Shown here one piece after another: positions 23,801 through 33,600 of a stretch of DNA of 64,000 nucleotides; within the stretch, counting starts at the first letter, position 1, and each line of letters starts with the position of its first letter. This DNA comes from Nematopogon swammerdamellus (lineage: Eukaryota > Arthropoda > Insecta > Lepidoptera > Adelidae), in NCBI GenBank assembly GCA_946902875.1, contig OX336343.1, positions 6,375,754 to 6,439,753 of the forward strand, read 5' to 3'. The translations under genes and the position numbers were made by a program. Below the pieces are notes generated by a model, which saw only the letters and a program-made list of their open reading frames with translations, was not told the origin of the DNA and did not search any database.

Positions 23801-25277
23801 AAAATGACTGGCCATCTTACAGAAATGCAAAAAGTAGTTGTTTAAATAAAAATATACTATTATAACGTAGAATTTAAAAAAAAATTGTCATGCCGCCATC
23901 CCATACAACCAAGGAAGTCTTAACGTAGAATCACCCATACCCAGAATAGGTGCCCTAAAGAGTACGACAGAGCAAGGAAGATTAGGTTAGTTTAACGTTA
24001 GAACATTTATGTAGAAGAACGATGCATGTCACATATTCCGGTGTCACAATTCACTGTACGCAATAAATATACCTACCTAACAACTTTTTTTATGGAAACT
24101 GACTCGGTTAGCTACATCACCTACAACATCCGTAATGTCAGCCAATAACACCTTGGTGAACTAGGTGCCATTCCATTGCTTCCCTTCGGTCGCGCCGGCT
24201 ACACTGAACTGGATGGAAAACTCGAACAATTTACATAGCCGTTTCAACTGACTTTTCATTCACCCGGTACACTTTTCATGGTACCGACCCGGACGAGTTA
24301 AACCATACCACATATTTTTTTTTTTTTTATGGAAACTGACACGATTGGCTGCATCACCTACAACATCCGTGATGTCAGCCCATAACACCAGTGAACTTGG
24401 TGCCACGTCAGTGCCTCCCTTCGGTCGAGCCACATAGTAGGTTTATGATTTAAAGTGTTAGAGTTAGCGCCCCTGAGCCCTGGTGTCACTGCGACCTAGG
24501 AAGATCTATTGTGATCTCTCAAAAGTTTATAGCTCACCGCCAAGTCCGATTTCCGCTATGAACCGAGGTATATTCTTGGGGTTGAGTGCCTGTATTTGGC
24601 ATGGGTTGAAAAAAATACATACTTAGTAATTAAGTATACCGTGTAGCAAGGTAAGAAAGGAAGGGACCTACATATACCTACGTTAGTGTAATTATGTGTG
24701 ATTTGTGAAGAATTTGCAAAAATTGCCCACGTCTTACCATGCCGGAGCGGTCGTCGAACGTCAGGAGACGACCGTCGTAGACTATCAGCTCGGACAGCTC
24801 CATACCGCGCCCCTTCAGCGAGTAACTCGAAGAAAGCATCACCGGCTCACTCTTGTCCCAACTCACCAACACATACTTCTTACTTGGGCTATAACTCAAG
24901 TAACCCTTCTTGAGGTAACTAGTCCACACATCCGCCTTCTGTTTGGACTTGGAATCCGTGTCCAAGTCCGCTATTATACCGACACGAAATGATATAACTC
25001 CGCCTGCCGTTAGCGGTTTTGTCAAAGGATATGTTCCGTTGTACTGTCTGCTAGCGGGAAGGTATCTGTGAACACTGTTGGAGGTACGCGACGTCCACAA
25101 GTTGTAGTAAAAGATGAGAATTAGCAGACAACCGATCAGTGTAATCAGTAGTACGAGTTGGGGTTGAACGCGGACGGCGTTACCCACGCGGTACGTGGCC
25201 GGGGTGCGTAATGCCTTCCGCCAATCGCGCAGAGTTCCCCTCATAGCGCGTTCCTCTAATTCGTCATAGTCTAACAT
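11813..25277 (-). CDS. CANT1: Calcium-activated nucleotidase / apyrase (4 exons, 395 aa)
   Basis: Exons in transcript order are 25277-24738, 20713-20504, 19978-19745 and 12016-11813. All introns are phase 0 with GT/AG ends. The protein starts MLDYDELEER. A GTG just upstream is in frame but is not a likely eukaryotic start. Residues 41-58 form one hydrophobic membrane segment, giving a type II anchor or uncleaved signal, and an N-glycosylation sequon sits at Asn80. The lumenal part has the CANT1/bed-bug-type apyrase landmarks IIADLDTDS (101-109), KGRGMELSELIVYDG (155-169), DDRSG, VEKGFKSEW, GKEWTT, GYMIHE, RWVFLPRR, THGFSSFKFIPGT and the C-terminal KYEGLEFI. The family hydrolyses UDP, GDP and other nucleotides with Ca2+ in the ER/Golgi, or extracellularly when released; blood-feeding relatives secrete it. 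Length matches human CANT1 (about 400 aa). Introns of 7.7 and 4.0 kb are filled with transposons. Confidence 0.95.
12290..12862. repeat. Inverted pair of GGGTTCCGTA-family repeats
   Basis: The left half (ACGGGACCCTATTACTAAGC, a GTCTGTCTGTCC-rich run, ACCGTAATAGGTAGC) reappears inverted at 12700-12862 (CTACCTATTACGGTTC, ACGGACAGACAG, TAGTAATAGGGCCCCGT). This is the repeat called G here, also seen at 20765-21115, 25655-25800, 34090-34255, 35686-36004, 53385-53555 and 55135-55205. It is noncoding. Confidence 0.65.
13377..14230. mobile_element. Long-TIR DNA element with possible MULE-like remnant
   Basis: Complex inverted arms of about 190-250 bp occupy 13377-13560 and 13985-14230. Both contain CCACCTAGGTGGTCGGTTAG, AAATATTTGAACTAACCGAC and GTCGAA...TTGTAGAA...CAGTCTAGGCAT blocks. 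The core encodes on the - strand a short frame (13875-13627) with NNAIGSRNVNLLKLLKVLQ, which weakly recalls the C-terminal end of MULE-type transposases. Long TIRs fit that superfamily, but no catalytic residues or clear 9-bp target duplication were found. Confidence 0.5.
13393..13420 (+). repeat. (TTAGG)5 telomere-type array inside a TIR
   Basis: Five uninterrupted TTAGG units plus TTA lie in the left arm of the 13377-14230 element. TTAGG is the ancestral insect telomere repeat. The array is far too short for a telomere and is absent from the right arm. Confidence 0.75.
14472..14852 (-). repeat. SINE, near full-length copy
   Basis: Read on the - strand it starts TCAGCCTCGGTAGCTCAGTGG, has the 5S-like and B-box-like segments, and ends with an A-rich tail (T-run at 14473-14481 on the + strand). 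A W-family 5' fragment (14862-14926) directly abuts its head. Confidence 0.75.
15207..15785. mobile_element. 578-bp TIR element (GGGCCCAATATG type)
   Basis: The termini GAAGCGGTGAGTTCC and GAATTCACCGCTTC are inverted, and the arms continue into TAAGGGCCCAATATG / CATATTGGGCCCTTAT, giving about 30-bp TIRs. AAAT lies on both sides as a possible target duplication. Extra GGGCCCA copies occur inside (15345, 15560). It is noncoding. Confidence 0.65.
15990..16748 (+). pseudogene. Internally deleted mariner element
   Basis: Inverted ends share TATGAAATTGCCGTT (16003-16017) and its complement (16734-16748). Between them is a mariner transposase with a frameshift near 16300: the N-terminal helix-turn-helix part (YNIIGVYGPG, then WFDRF, DELKAIVEADSSQTTSELA and WVPYELTEQQQQNR) runs directly into the extreme C terminus (LPVKWQKCIDNNGQYF). 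The whole DD34D catalytic core is missing, so it cannot encode an active enzyme. Confidence 0.8.
16751..16770 (+). repeat. (TTAGG)4 telomere-type array at mariner 3' boundary
   Basis: Four perfect TTAGG units start two bases after the conserved part of the mariner right TIR, where the outermost TIR bases are expected. Confidence 0.7.
17348..17455 (+). pseudogene. Small LINE ORF2 fragment
   Basis: This segment is nearly identical to 37237-37345 (GCTAGACTGAACGACTTTG, then TCTATATGGAAGAG), which lies inside a recognisable LINE ORF2 C-terminal remnant. It encodes ARLNDFVPLGSK before a stop. Confidence 0.5.
17888..18290. mobile_element. Imperfect foldback element
   Basis: The left arm (ATCGAGGTCGGTACTAG, CCTTCATCGCAGGAGAG, GGAGTTTTCAC) reappears inverted on the right (GAAAACTCGCAT, CTCTCCTGCGATGAAGGA, GTCTCGACCTCCC). 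The central part resembles 50795-50880. It is noncoding. Confidence 0.5.
18303..18540 (+). mobile_element. V-family repeat (CRE-palindrome end), copy 1
   Basis: It starts TTTTTTTGACGTGATGACGTCACG and ends GTAAACCGACTTTACAGACA; the longer copy at 51449-51889 is inverted. The end contains TGACGTCA, a CREB/ATF-type palindrome, which may be only part of the terminal repeat. A LINE tail in reverse orientation (18533-18690) abuts it. Confidence 0.55.
18691..19330. other. Unassigned intronic stretch
   Basis: I see no gene or clear repeat. A short open frame (19112-19303) has no recognisable domain. The region is within CANT1 intron 3. Confidence 0.3.
19345..19690 (+). pseudogene. LINE 3' end with intact C-terminal frame
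   Basis: The open frame 19381-19605 encodes TRRRETQHHFVVDIGFLRTH, RFSKSFLCRTARVWNCLP and FNLGVFKRHINMLD, the standard C-terminal end of Jockey/CR1-type ORF2, followed by a tail ending in TTTACATAAAAAAA. The copy is 5'-truncated and lies 55 bases downstream of CANT1 exon 3. Confidence 0.65.
20765..21115 (+). repeat. G-family repeat
   Basis: Landmarks are CGTACGGAACCCTATTACTA, CCGTCCGTCCGTCTGTCC, ACCGTAATAGGTAGCC and a GCGCGAGTAAAACTCGCACT end. A shorter related segment lies at 20105-20440. A LINE tail in reverse orientation follows (21113-21240). Confidence 0.6.
21237..21330. repeat. AATAGAATAGAA...CTTTATTGC repeat tail
   Basis: The motif GAATAGAATAGAAACTCTTT recurs at 42543-42600 and 46696-46760 with the same CTTTATTGC-type continuation. 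It looks like the 3' tail of a retroelement. Confidence 0.4.
21419..23936. mobile_element. 2.5-kb TIR transposon with ATAC target duplication
   Basis: The termini are 25-bp perfect inverted repeats (21419-21443 and 23912-23936) beginning GGGTGATTCTACG. ATAC flanks both ends (21415-21418, 23937-23940), fitting a 4-bp target duplication. TCCCCTG motifs are scattered through both halves (21600-21810, 22145-22210, 23700-23780). The only coding sequence inside is a separate mariner, so the carrier is non-autonomous. It sits in CANT1 intron 1. Confidence 0.75.
22562..23500 (+). pseudogene. Broken mariner transposase (DD34D)
   Basis: One frame reads most of a mariner transposase: the start MEKIDTEQ, two adjacent stops at 22586-22591, then GLSPKDIH, a helix-turn-helix region (VKKWVAKFKQGR, DDPRSGRPSTST, LTINKIAEITGI), WVPRLLS, DESWVHHHTPESKQQSKQW, an in-frame stop at 23243-23245, then KKVLFHQDNARVHTS and PHAPYSPDLAPSDYHLF. 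All three catalytic Asp positions are present. Homology is lost after LFPN and the C terminus is missing. Stops, a likely frameshift near 22590 and truncation show it is inactive. It is nested in the 21419-23936 element. Confidence 0.85.
24085..24672 (-). repeat. Two tandem truncated SINE copies, the second interrupted
   Basis: Poly(T) followed by TGGAAACTGAC occurs at 24085 and again at 24313. The first copy runs to about 24312. The second reads to 24433, and its continuation (CAAGGTAAGAAAGGAAGGGA) resumes at about 24640, so about 200 bp of unrelated AT-rich DNA separates the parts. Confidence 0.6.
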
Positions 25278-25526
25278 CACGGTTCACGAGGAACTTCACT
25301 CACACACTCACTTTTTCACATGTCACTAAGAATAAAGGCCGGTTCCGTGTCATTGTCGGATCGTAAGCAACCTAAGCTACCGGCTGCGGTAATTCCAGAT
25401 GGAAGAGGGCCGCGATGAACGAAAGAGTCGCTTCCAGCTAATCGTCATCGTAGAGGATTTTCTTTCCTTGTTATAACAGCTGGTCGATATTTGACAGTCC
25501 ATCCATGATGCCAGCCGTGCCATGAC

Positions 25527-27097
25527 CACTGTTGCCAACTCAAATTTTGAAATTCTCCTAGATTGACTTCGAAAATCTCCTAAAAATCTCCTAGAAAATT
25601 TTCGTCCTCCTAAAAAATTCTCCTGTTATTCAAATTATAAAAATGTCACCACATTTTTAGTGTTCCTTATACGTACGGGACCATATTACTAAGCCTAGGC
25701 CGTCTGTCCGTCCGTCTGTCTGTCTTACCTGTAAAGAGCTGTATCTTTTGCACCCTGAAAACCGGTCAAGTGCGAGTCGAACTCGCGCACCGAGGGTTCT
25801 CTGACAGTCAGTCAGTCACTCAGCCTGTAAGCGTCTACTGCTGGAAATACGCCAATTACGTCAATACGGAAATACGTCAATTTTCCTCCAGTCTCTCGGG
25901 CTTCAGCGGTACGGACCACTGCTTTCCGCCGACATATTAGCTTATATACCTGGTTTCCAATGTCAATTACTTTGGTGCCTCAGCGGATTGCCTCATTCAT
26001 TATTCATTCATTACGCACCATTTCGCTTAGCTATACTCCCAGGCCAGCCCACCATGGCTAATTCCATCGCTCGCTGGGCAACTTTGGAATACAATACTAT
26101 AGTCATAGCTCACGTTTCACACCTGTACGTCTTAAACGGTAGGACGCACTGGTCATAATATATACAGGTTAGACCTCGGGGTGAATTTTAAATTTCCGAG
26201 GCAGCCCTACTCAGTTGAATTCCTCCCTCGACCTCCTTAAGGAGACCTTGTCTACCAAGCAGTATTTAACCGAGATATACGTACATACTCTTCGTTCAAT
26301 CTGTTCCATCATTTCTCTGCCAATAATGATTTGTCCTCCCATCATAACCACGATTGGCATTCTAACCACCACGTAATTCGTATGTTTTAATTATTTTTTT
26401 AATTTTTAACCACAGCAAGTTTGACACTTGTACGTATTACCGTTTTTACGTTAGAGCAAAATCAAACAAACAATTTTTTTTAGAAAAAAAATACGTTTCT
26501 TGTATGGGGGCTTCCCCATACAAGATTATTAGATAAATTTTTTTTCTTATTATTTGATAGGATGTCCGCCAATAATAAATAACACATGATCTGTGAAAAT
26601 CACAACCAGCTACCTATTACGGTACAAAAGATACAGCCGTTAAAGTAGTGCGGACTGACGGACAAACTGTCGACGTAGGTTTAGTAATACTACTGATTAT
26701 TACAAAGAATACATGTAAATAACATTGATTGATAACAAAGTGTTCGTTCGGTTAGGCACACCCGGTAGTCGGCTTGTTGGTCGATCAATGCACGCACACA
26801 CTCACAGAGTGTCACATTATCCTATCTAAAGAGCAAGAAGGGGAACCTTGATCTTATCAAAAGCGACTTGAGAAGATGGTTGGTTGATTCACATAGTTCA
26901 TTCATTGTGTTGTCACCGCACATACCGACATATTTGTTTGTTACTAATAAATATATTTTTCTCACTCCTAAATCTTTTCCTGTAATGATTTTCTTTCTCC
27001 TAGATTTTCTCCTACTCTCCTGACAGGCAAAAACTTCTCCTAACACCGCTGAAATTCTCCTGAATCTAGGAGAAAATCTCCTAACATGGCAACACTG
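25527..27097. mobile_element. hAT-like element with 8-bp target duplication upstream of CANT1
   Basis: The ends CACTGTTGCCA (25527) and, inverted, CAGTGTTGCCA (27097) are flanked on both sides by GCCATGAC (25519-25526 and 27098-27105), a perfect 8-bp duplication typical of hAT transposons. Subterminal TCTCCTA repeats crowd both ends (25555-25625, 26990-27085). The interior holds G-repeat material and no transposase frame, so it is non-autonomous. It lies about 250 bp upstream of the CANT1 start codon and may alter that gene's promoter. Confidence 0.75.
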
Positions 27098-27439
27098 GCC
27101 ATGACGCACGCACGCGTGCGTGACACACAGCTGACAGAATGAAATAACTTTTTTCTTATGCTTGGATACTGGTGCTATTCTAATTCCTGGCTGGATTAAT
27201 ATATTTTATTTTCTATGCCAAAAATATTAAAGCGATAAGTGTTGCCATTATACGTTTTTTTAATACTAAAAAATTTCGTTTGACTTATTTTTAAAACTTT
27301 CAAAACTTGCAACTTTAGGTGTAACTACGTTGGCATATTTTCATTCTTGGAAAATACCCAGAAAAATGTTTACATTATTTTATTATACAGGATGTTCGGC
27401 ACATCGACCGAAAATTTTTTGTTGAAGGTAAGTGGGGTC

Positions 27440-28392
27440 ATTTGCTACGTTTTGACCCATGATACCTTTTCTCAAATGTTACGTTGTATCGAGATACATT
27501 TTTTTTTCTTTATTTTTGAAAATTACCAAAATCCCAGCTTTAAACCCTTGTAACTTTTTTGTTTATGATTTTATCAGCACGAAATAAAATTGATTGAATT
27601 TTACGATGTATTATTGTTCTATAAGAATATTATTTGATTAAATTAATACCATGAAAGGTCTTATGACCTCCCAAAGTCCCGAGAACGAGTAAAAATATGG
27701 CAGAATCTTAATTTCTTAATTAATAAAAAAAATCAATTGATAGCTTCATTTTCTTTTAAAAAGTTCGCTAGTTTACGCCCTTTCCAACTGTATACCACAT
27801 GTCCTATAAATAATTCACTATGTGGCCAAAATTAGGCACAGAGACAGAACAGAACGACAAAATTACATCAAAATTAGGGATAATTTGCATGAGTGCCCGC
27901 GCGACCGGTACATGTTCTAAATTTGAAAATGCTCCCGAAAACGCTCCCAATAGCATCGATCTCAATACGGGAAGCGACCACCGATTAGTGCCCGTAATTT
28001 TGACCACATAGTGAATTATTTGTATGGCATGTGGTATACCGTTGGAAAGGGCGTGAACTTTTTAAAAGAAAATGAAGCTATCAATTGATTTTTTTTATTA
28101 AATGAATTAAGATTCTGTCACATTTTTACTCGTTCTCGGGACTTTGGGAGGTCATAAAACCTTTCATGGTATTAACTTCATAATATTTTTAATTTTTCTA
28201 ATATTTTTTCTAGAACAAGGGGTAAAATCCAAGAAATTTTGTTTCGTGCTGATACAATGATAAACAAAAAAGTTACAAGGGTTTATAGCTGAGATTTTGG
28301 TAATTTTCAAAAATAAAGAAAAAAAAATTGTATCTCGATACCACGTGACATCTGATAAAAGGTATCATGGGTCAAGTCAAAACGTTGCAAAT
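27440..28392. mobile_element. 950-bp foldback (near-palindromic) element
   Basis: Arms of roughly 430 bp are inverted copies: GCTACGTTTTGACCCATG at the left and its near-complement before 28388, plus matching ACCTCCCAAAGTCCCGAG, TCAATTGATAGCTTCATTTT and AATTCACTATGTGG blocks. A short unique centre (27830-28000) separates them. It interrupts the left inverted end of the larger 27402-34048 structure. Confidence 0.7.
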
Positions 28393-29054
28393 CGACGGTG
28401 GAAAGGAAGAATGGTGAATACGCCGTTTGGCGACTTTACAGTAGAGCAATTTAAAGTTTGAAGTTTAGAAAAAAAAATCATATCTTTGTTAAATTAAATC
28501 CGATCTCAATTAAAAATACCTAGTTGTTTAGATAATTTTATTGTCTAAATAATAAACACATAATAAAGTTGAAATCTTTTTTACTTTTGTAGATAATTGG
28601 CGCATTATACAATTTTTTTTTTTTTAGGCAAACAGGTAAAATGTTTAATTCGCCATTTTTTACGGAAATTTTAGAGATCAAATTGCCTAAATAGTCACTC
28701 ATAATATGTATTGCAGTAAAGAAAAGAGTTTTACATTCCTGTATTTATTCAGATTGGGCAATAGTAAAAAGTTAAAACACAATGGTTAACAAGATACATC
28801 ACAAGGAAAGTGACTAACCTTGCTATCGTAACGTATTTTTGTTGCAATAAAATGTATGACATGTTGGTATTATGAAATTGTCTAAAACCAAACATCGATT
28901 GATAACTGGTGATATTATTTATTAAAATTCCTATACACCGATAAATTATTTTGAAACAACTAGGAAGGCGTATAACCAATGAAAAATATAAGTAATTTTG
29001 TGAAGGGATAAAGAAAAAAACAGTAAGTAGATAGCCATTTGATATTTATTTATT

Positions 29055-30443
29055 AACCGACTTCCCAAAAGGAGGAGGTTATCAATTCGAGTGATGTTTT
29101 TTTTTGTATGTTTGTTGCGCGATTTCTCCGTCAATTGAGAGCCGATTTAGAAAATTCTCTTTTTGTTTGGTAGGACATACTTCAGAGGTGGTCCCATTTC
29201 AATTTTATCGAAATTGATTGAGCGGTTTATGAAAAATCAACATAATACTATGGTGTGTGGTTACCTTCAGCAAAACTTGTGATGTGGTCGTTTTCAGCAA
29301 TTTTCAGTTTGATAAATTACTATGGTGTGTGGTTACCTTCAGCAAAACTTTTGAGATGTGGACTTATTCAGCAATTTGCAGATTGACACATATGGGGAAT
29401 AATTCTGTACCACTTCAACCGATTTCGATTATTCGATTACGATTATTCGTTTTTATTTAATATTACTAAAAAGAATTAAATAAAAACTGTTTTAAAAAAT
29501 ATAAAACCGACTTAAAAAAAAAACTAAACTAAAAAGTATTAAATACCTACCTAATATTTTGAAATTTTCTCTGTCCTATTGAAATACATGAATCGATATA
29601 CTAGTGATACATATTCGGACCCTTGTTTCATGAATATTCTAAATTTGAAATTTTTCTTTTCCGACCGGCCAGATGTGCTTAATATTTATGGTACGAGTAC
29701 CATCGAGCTGGTCTGATGATGGAGACGGAAGGTGGCTATAGGAACTCCTAAACTACACATGATAAACCCATCGTGTTTGGGCTCGTTGCATTTGTATTCA
29801 CGAGCAATTTACTTTAGACCTAAGAGATTCTCAATTCGACGGTATGTTTTCTTTTTTTGGATGTTTGTTACGTGATTACTCCGTAAATTGTGGGCCGATT
29901 TTGAAAATTCTTTTTTTTTTTTTGTTTGAAAGGGGATAACCCTGCGGTGGTCCCATTTTAATTTGGTCGAGATCGGATTGGAAAGCGAGGCGGAATCGCG
30001 AGGCCGAAGGCCGAGCGATTCCGCCGAGTACATTAATAGCATAAAATTACTAAAAAAAATGTGAAATAAAAAACTGTTTTAAAAAACATAAAACCGACTT
30101 CAAAAAAAAAGTAGAACTAAAAAAATATTTAAAATAAAAATATAAAAACCGAGTTCAAAAATTTATTAAATAAAAAAAAACGAACCCTAGAGTTGAAGGC
30201 GGTGCTAAAGCAAGCAAAATGCATGAAAGAAGAAGAAACATGAGTGGATGATACCCTTTGTGATTTGTGTAGCCTTTTTAGCACCGCTTTCAACTCTAGG
30301 GTTCGTTTTTTTTATTTCATACATTTTTTAAGGCGGTTTTTACATTTTTATTTTAAATAGTTTTATAAATCCACTTTTTTTTTGGAAGTTGGTTTTATGT
30401 TTTTTAAATCAGTTTTTTTGTTAGGTAATATCACATACATTTT
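29055..30443 (+). repeat. 1.39-kb duplication unit 1 (ACCGACTTC family)
   Basis: It starts AACCGACTTCCCAAAAGGAG and includes GTGTGGTTACCTTCAGCAAA (twice), ATACTAGTGATACATATTCG, GAGCTGGTCTGATGATGGAG, a GC-rich hairpin at 29981-30027 and a large inverted repeat at 30075-30416. The same order recurs immediately downstream. No protein is recognised. Confidence 0.65.
30075..30416. repeat. Large hairpin, copy 1
   Basis: Arms of about 130-150 bp contain ACATAAAACCGACTT, AAAATAAAAATATAAAAACC and CGAACCCTAGAGTTGAAGGC with their complements. They enclose a roughly 90-bp loop (GCAAAATGCATGAAAG...). The structure is repeated at 32238-32606. Confidence 0.7.
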
Positions 30444-31761
30444 TAACCGACTTCCAAAAAAGGAGGAGGTTCTCAATTCGTCTGTATGTTTTTTTTTTTT
30501 TTTATTTTTTTTATTTTTTTTTTTATTTTTTTGTATGTTTGTAACACGATTTCTCCGTCAATTGAGGGCCGATTTAGAAAATTCTTTTTTTGTTAGTTAG
30601 GTCATACTTCCGAGGTGGTCCCATTTCAATTTTATCGAAATTGGTTCAGTGGTTTTCGAAAAATCAGCATAATACTATGGTGTGTGGTTACCTTCAGCAA
30701 AACTTGTGATGTGGTCGTTTTCGGCAATTTTCAGTTTGATAAATTAGTATGGTGTGTGGTTACCTTCAGCAAAACATTTGTGATGTGGACTTATTCAGCA
30801 ATTTGCAGTCTGACACATATGGCGAATAATTCTGTACCACTTCAATCGATTTCGATTATTCGATTTCGATTATTCTTTTTTATGTAATATTACTAAAAAG
30901 AATGAAATAAAAACTGTTTTAAAAAATATTAAACCGATTTCCAAAAAACAAAAAAAAAAAAACTAAAAAGTATTAAATACCTAATATTTTGAAATTTTCT
31001 CTGTCCTGTTGAAATACATGAATCGATATACTAGTGATACATATTCGGACCCTTGTTCCATGAATATTCTAAATTTGAAATTTTTTATCTTTTCCGACCG
31101 GCGCTTAATTTATTATGGTACCTGGCCAGTACCTACTGTACCGAGTACCATCGAGCTGGTTTGATGATGGAGACAGAAGGTGGCCATAGGAACTCCTAAA
31201 CTACACATGATAAACCCATCGTGTTTGGGCTCGTTGCATTTGTCTTCACGAGAAATTTACTTTAGACCTAAAAGATTCTCAATTCGACGGTATGTTTTCT
31301 TTTTTTGGATGTTTGTTACGCGATTACTCCGTCAATTGTGGGCCGATTTTGAAAATTCTTTTTTTTTTTATTTGAAAGGGGATAACCCTGAGGTTTTTGA
31401 AGTGAAAACTTCTTTAGCGGCTCTTGGCACTTTTTTAGGTGGGTAAAAATGTATAACTCGGGACATCGCGTCAGCGTCATTTTTAAAATGAAACCTTAAG
31501 TCATTGCGTTAAGGGTTAAGTTAGAGTGGCACGGGATCTGCCGGCACTCCCGGAGTGCAACTGTTAAGTAGGGTTCCGTAACACGTTTATGTCTGTCCAT
31601 TCTACTAAGTTCTGCAAAATGAATGTAGGGTTCCGTAACATATGCATGTCTATCCGTTCTACTAAATTTTACAATTTTCAACCAAGGTCCTCCGACGGTT
31701 ATTTTATAATAAAAGTAGGCTTCCGTAACACGTTTATGTCTGTCCATTCTACTAAGTTCTG

Positions 31762-32106
31762 CAACATCACCTACAACGTCCGTGATGTCAGCCCATAACA
31801 CCAGTGCCATGTCAGTGCTTCCCCCTTTGATCGTGCTGACTACACTGAACTGGTCGGAAAACACAAACTATTTACATAGCCGTTTCGACCGACGTTTAAT
31901 TCAGTGCGGTGGTACCAACCCGGGAAGGTTAAACCCTACCACCAAGTAAGATTACGAGGGAAGGGACTTACAGTTTTACGAGGAATCCGAACCTTGGTCA
32001 GCCTCCAACGGTCAGCGGTCACCCATCTAAGTACTGACCGCACCCAGCGTTGCTTAAAATTCAATAGCGACAGTTGACTGTCTGCACCACTGAGCTATCG
32101 AAGCTG
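31762..32106 (-). repeat. SINE, 3'-truncated copy
   Basis: The head, 5S-like and B-box-like segments are present, with the intact head end at 32106. The A-rich tail end is missing: the body stops at ACATCACCTACAACGTCC and is joined to GGGTTCCGTAACA-type repeats. Confidence 0.7.
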
Positions 32107-32237
32107 ACGTGGTCCTATTTTAATTGGGTCAAGATCGGATTGGAAAGCGAGGCGGAATCGCGAGGCCGAAGGCCGAGCGATTCCGCCGAGTACATTAATA
32201 GCAAAAAATTACTAAAAAAAACTGTGAAATAAAAAAA

Positions 32238-32606
32238 AAGTTTTAAAAAACATAAAACCGACTTCCTAAAAAAAGTAAAACTAAAAAACTATTTAAAATA
32301 AAAATATAAAAACCGCCTTCAAAAATATATGAAATAAAAACCTAAAAAAAAAAACGAACCCTAGAGTTGAAGGCGGTGCTAAAGCAAGCAAAAATGATGC
32401 ATGAAAGAAAACATGAGCGGATGATAATAACCTTTGTGATTTGTGTAGCCTTTTTAGCACCGCCTTCCACTCTAGGGTTCGTTTTTTTTTTTAGGTTTTT
32501 ATTTCATATATTTTTGAAGGCGGTTTTTATATTTTTATTTTAAATAGTTTTTTAGTTTTACTTTTTTTAGGAAGTCGGTTTTATGTTTTTTAAAACTTTT
32601 TTTTTT
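32238..32606. repeat. Large hairpin, copy 2
   Basis: It has the same arms as 30075-30416, here slightly longer and better matched (CATAAAACCGACTTCCTAAA and its complement). The loop reads GCAAGCAAAAATGATGCATG onward. Confidence 0.7.
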
Positions 32607-32640
32607 CAAAGTAACATTTACGTGATGAAAAAATTACTAA

Positions 32641-33600
32641 GTAAAATTTGCCGAATGGCATATTGTTATTAGTTTAACAATAAATGTATAATATAATTTT
32701 ACACACGCTTAAACAAATTAAGGTAAATTCAACACTAACACTTTAAATCTTCTATCTTAATTTTCTTAAGGGGGCTCCTCCCTAAATTGTGCCTCTCACT
32801 CTAGCAATGCAATTTTTATTTTATTATGAAGAAATGTACAGTTTTGATCCGTATTTTTTTTTATATTGAGTTCCAAATATTTTTATTGAAAAACATTACT
32901 AATTTAATTATGCATCTTTCTACAGGGCGATTTCTTGATAAGTTGTAAATTTCTTCACAATAAAACAAAATGTATGAAAAACGTGCATGTTAGATTGAGA
33001 GGCACAGTTTAGGAAGGAGCCCCGTAAGAAATATAAACACAATGTCCCATGATTACAAGTACGTATTTTTTTTTAGTACGTCTTAAATTTATACTCAACA
33101 TAAAACTGAACAACTTATACATAGAGAAACTCTTATTACTACTTTTATTTTTTATTTTTATGTTCATCAGAGCGACAGAGGTCATTATTGTATCATTCTG
33201 TTTAGATTTTATTATTACATTTTCACTTTATTCGTCGTCCTCATCTGACGATTCAGACGCTCTGAGATGACTAAAACGTCAACCACGCGGTATGCCCTTG
33301 CGCCAAAAAAAGAGTATAAAGCAATTGTTTTAATCACCTGGTACCACCCGGGTACGATTCACAATTTGATTTACTGTAAAATATTGCTGATTTGCATTCA
33401 TCTATATTAGTTTAAAGCACGTTATTGTTTTTATGTGATAATTAAGTAATGTTTAATCATTAAATAAATACAGAAATCATTATAACATTTTGTTTTATAA
33501 GGATACTAGTACCATAATCGTTGCAATAAAATTGTTTAAGCGTCAACTTGAATTGAAACACAAACAGAAATAATCGATTATACGCCAATGTAAGATTAAA
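32641..33600. other. AT-rich interior of the large TIR element
   Basis: No gene is recognised. GGGGCTCCTCCCTAAATTGTGCCTCTC (32764) reappears inverted near 33000 (GAGGCACAGTTTAGGAAGGAGCCCC), another internal inverted repeat of about 25 bp with a 230-bp spacer. Confidence 0.4.

Larger units (their letters stand above)
30444..32640 (+). repeat. Duplication unit 2 with a 710-bp insertion
   Basis: It repeats unit 1 collinearly (start AACCGACTTCCAAAAAAGG, same internal landmarks, same terminal hairpin). At about 31397 the match stops and resumes at 32108 with GTGGTCCTATTTTAATTGGG. The insert holds repeated GGGTTCCGTAACA-type units and a SINE. The offset between units is about 1389 bp. Confidence 0.65.
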
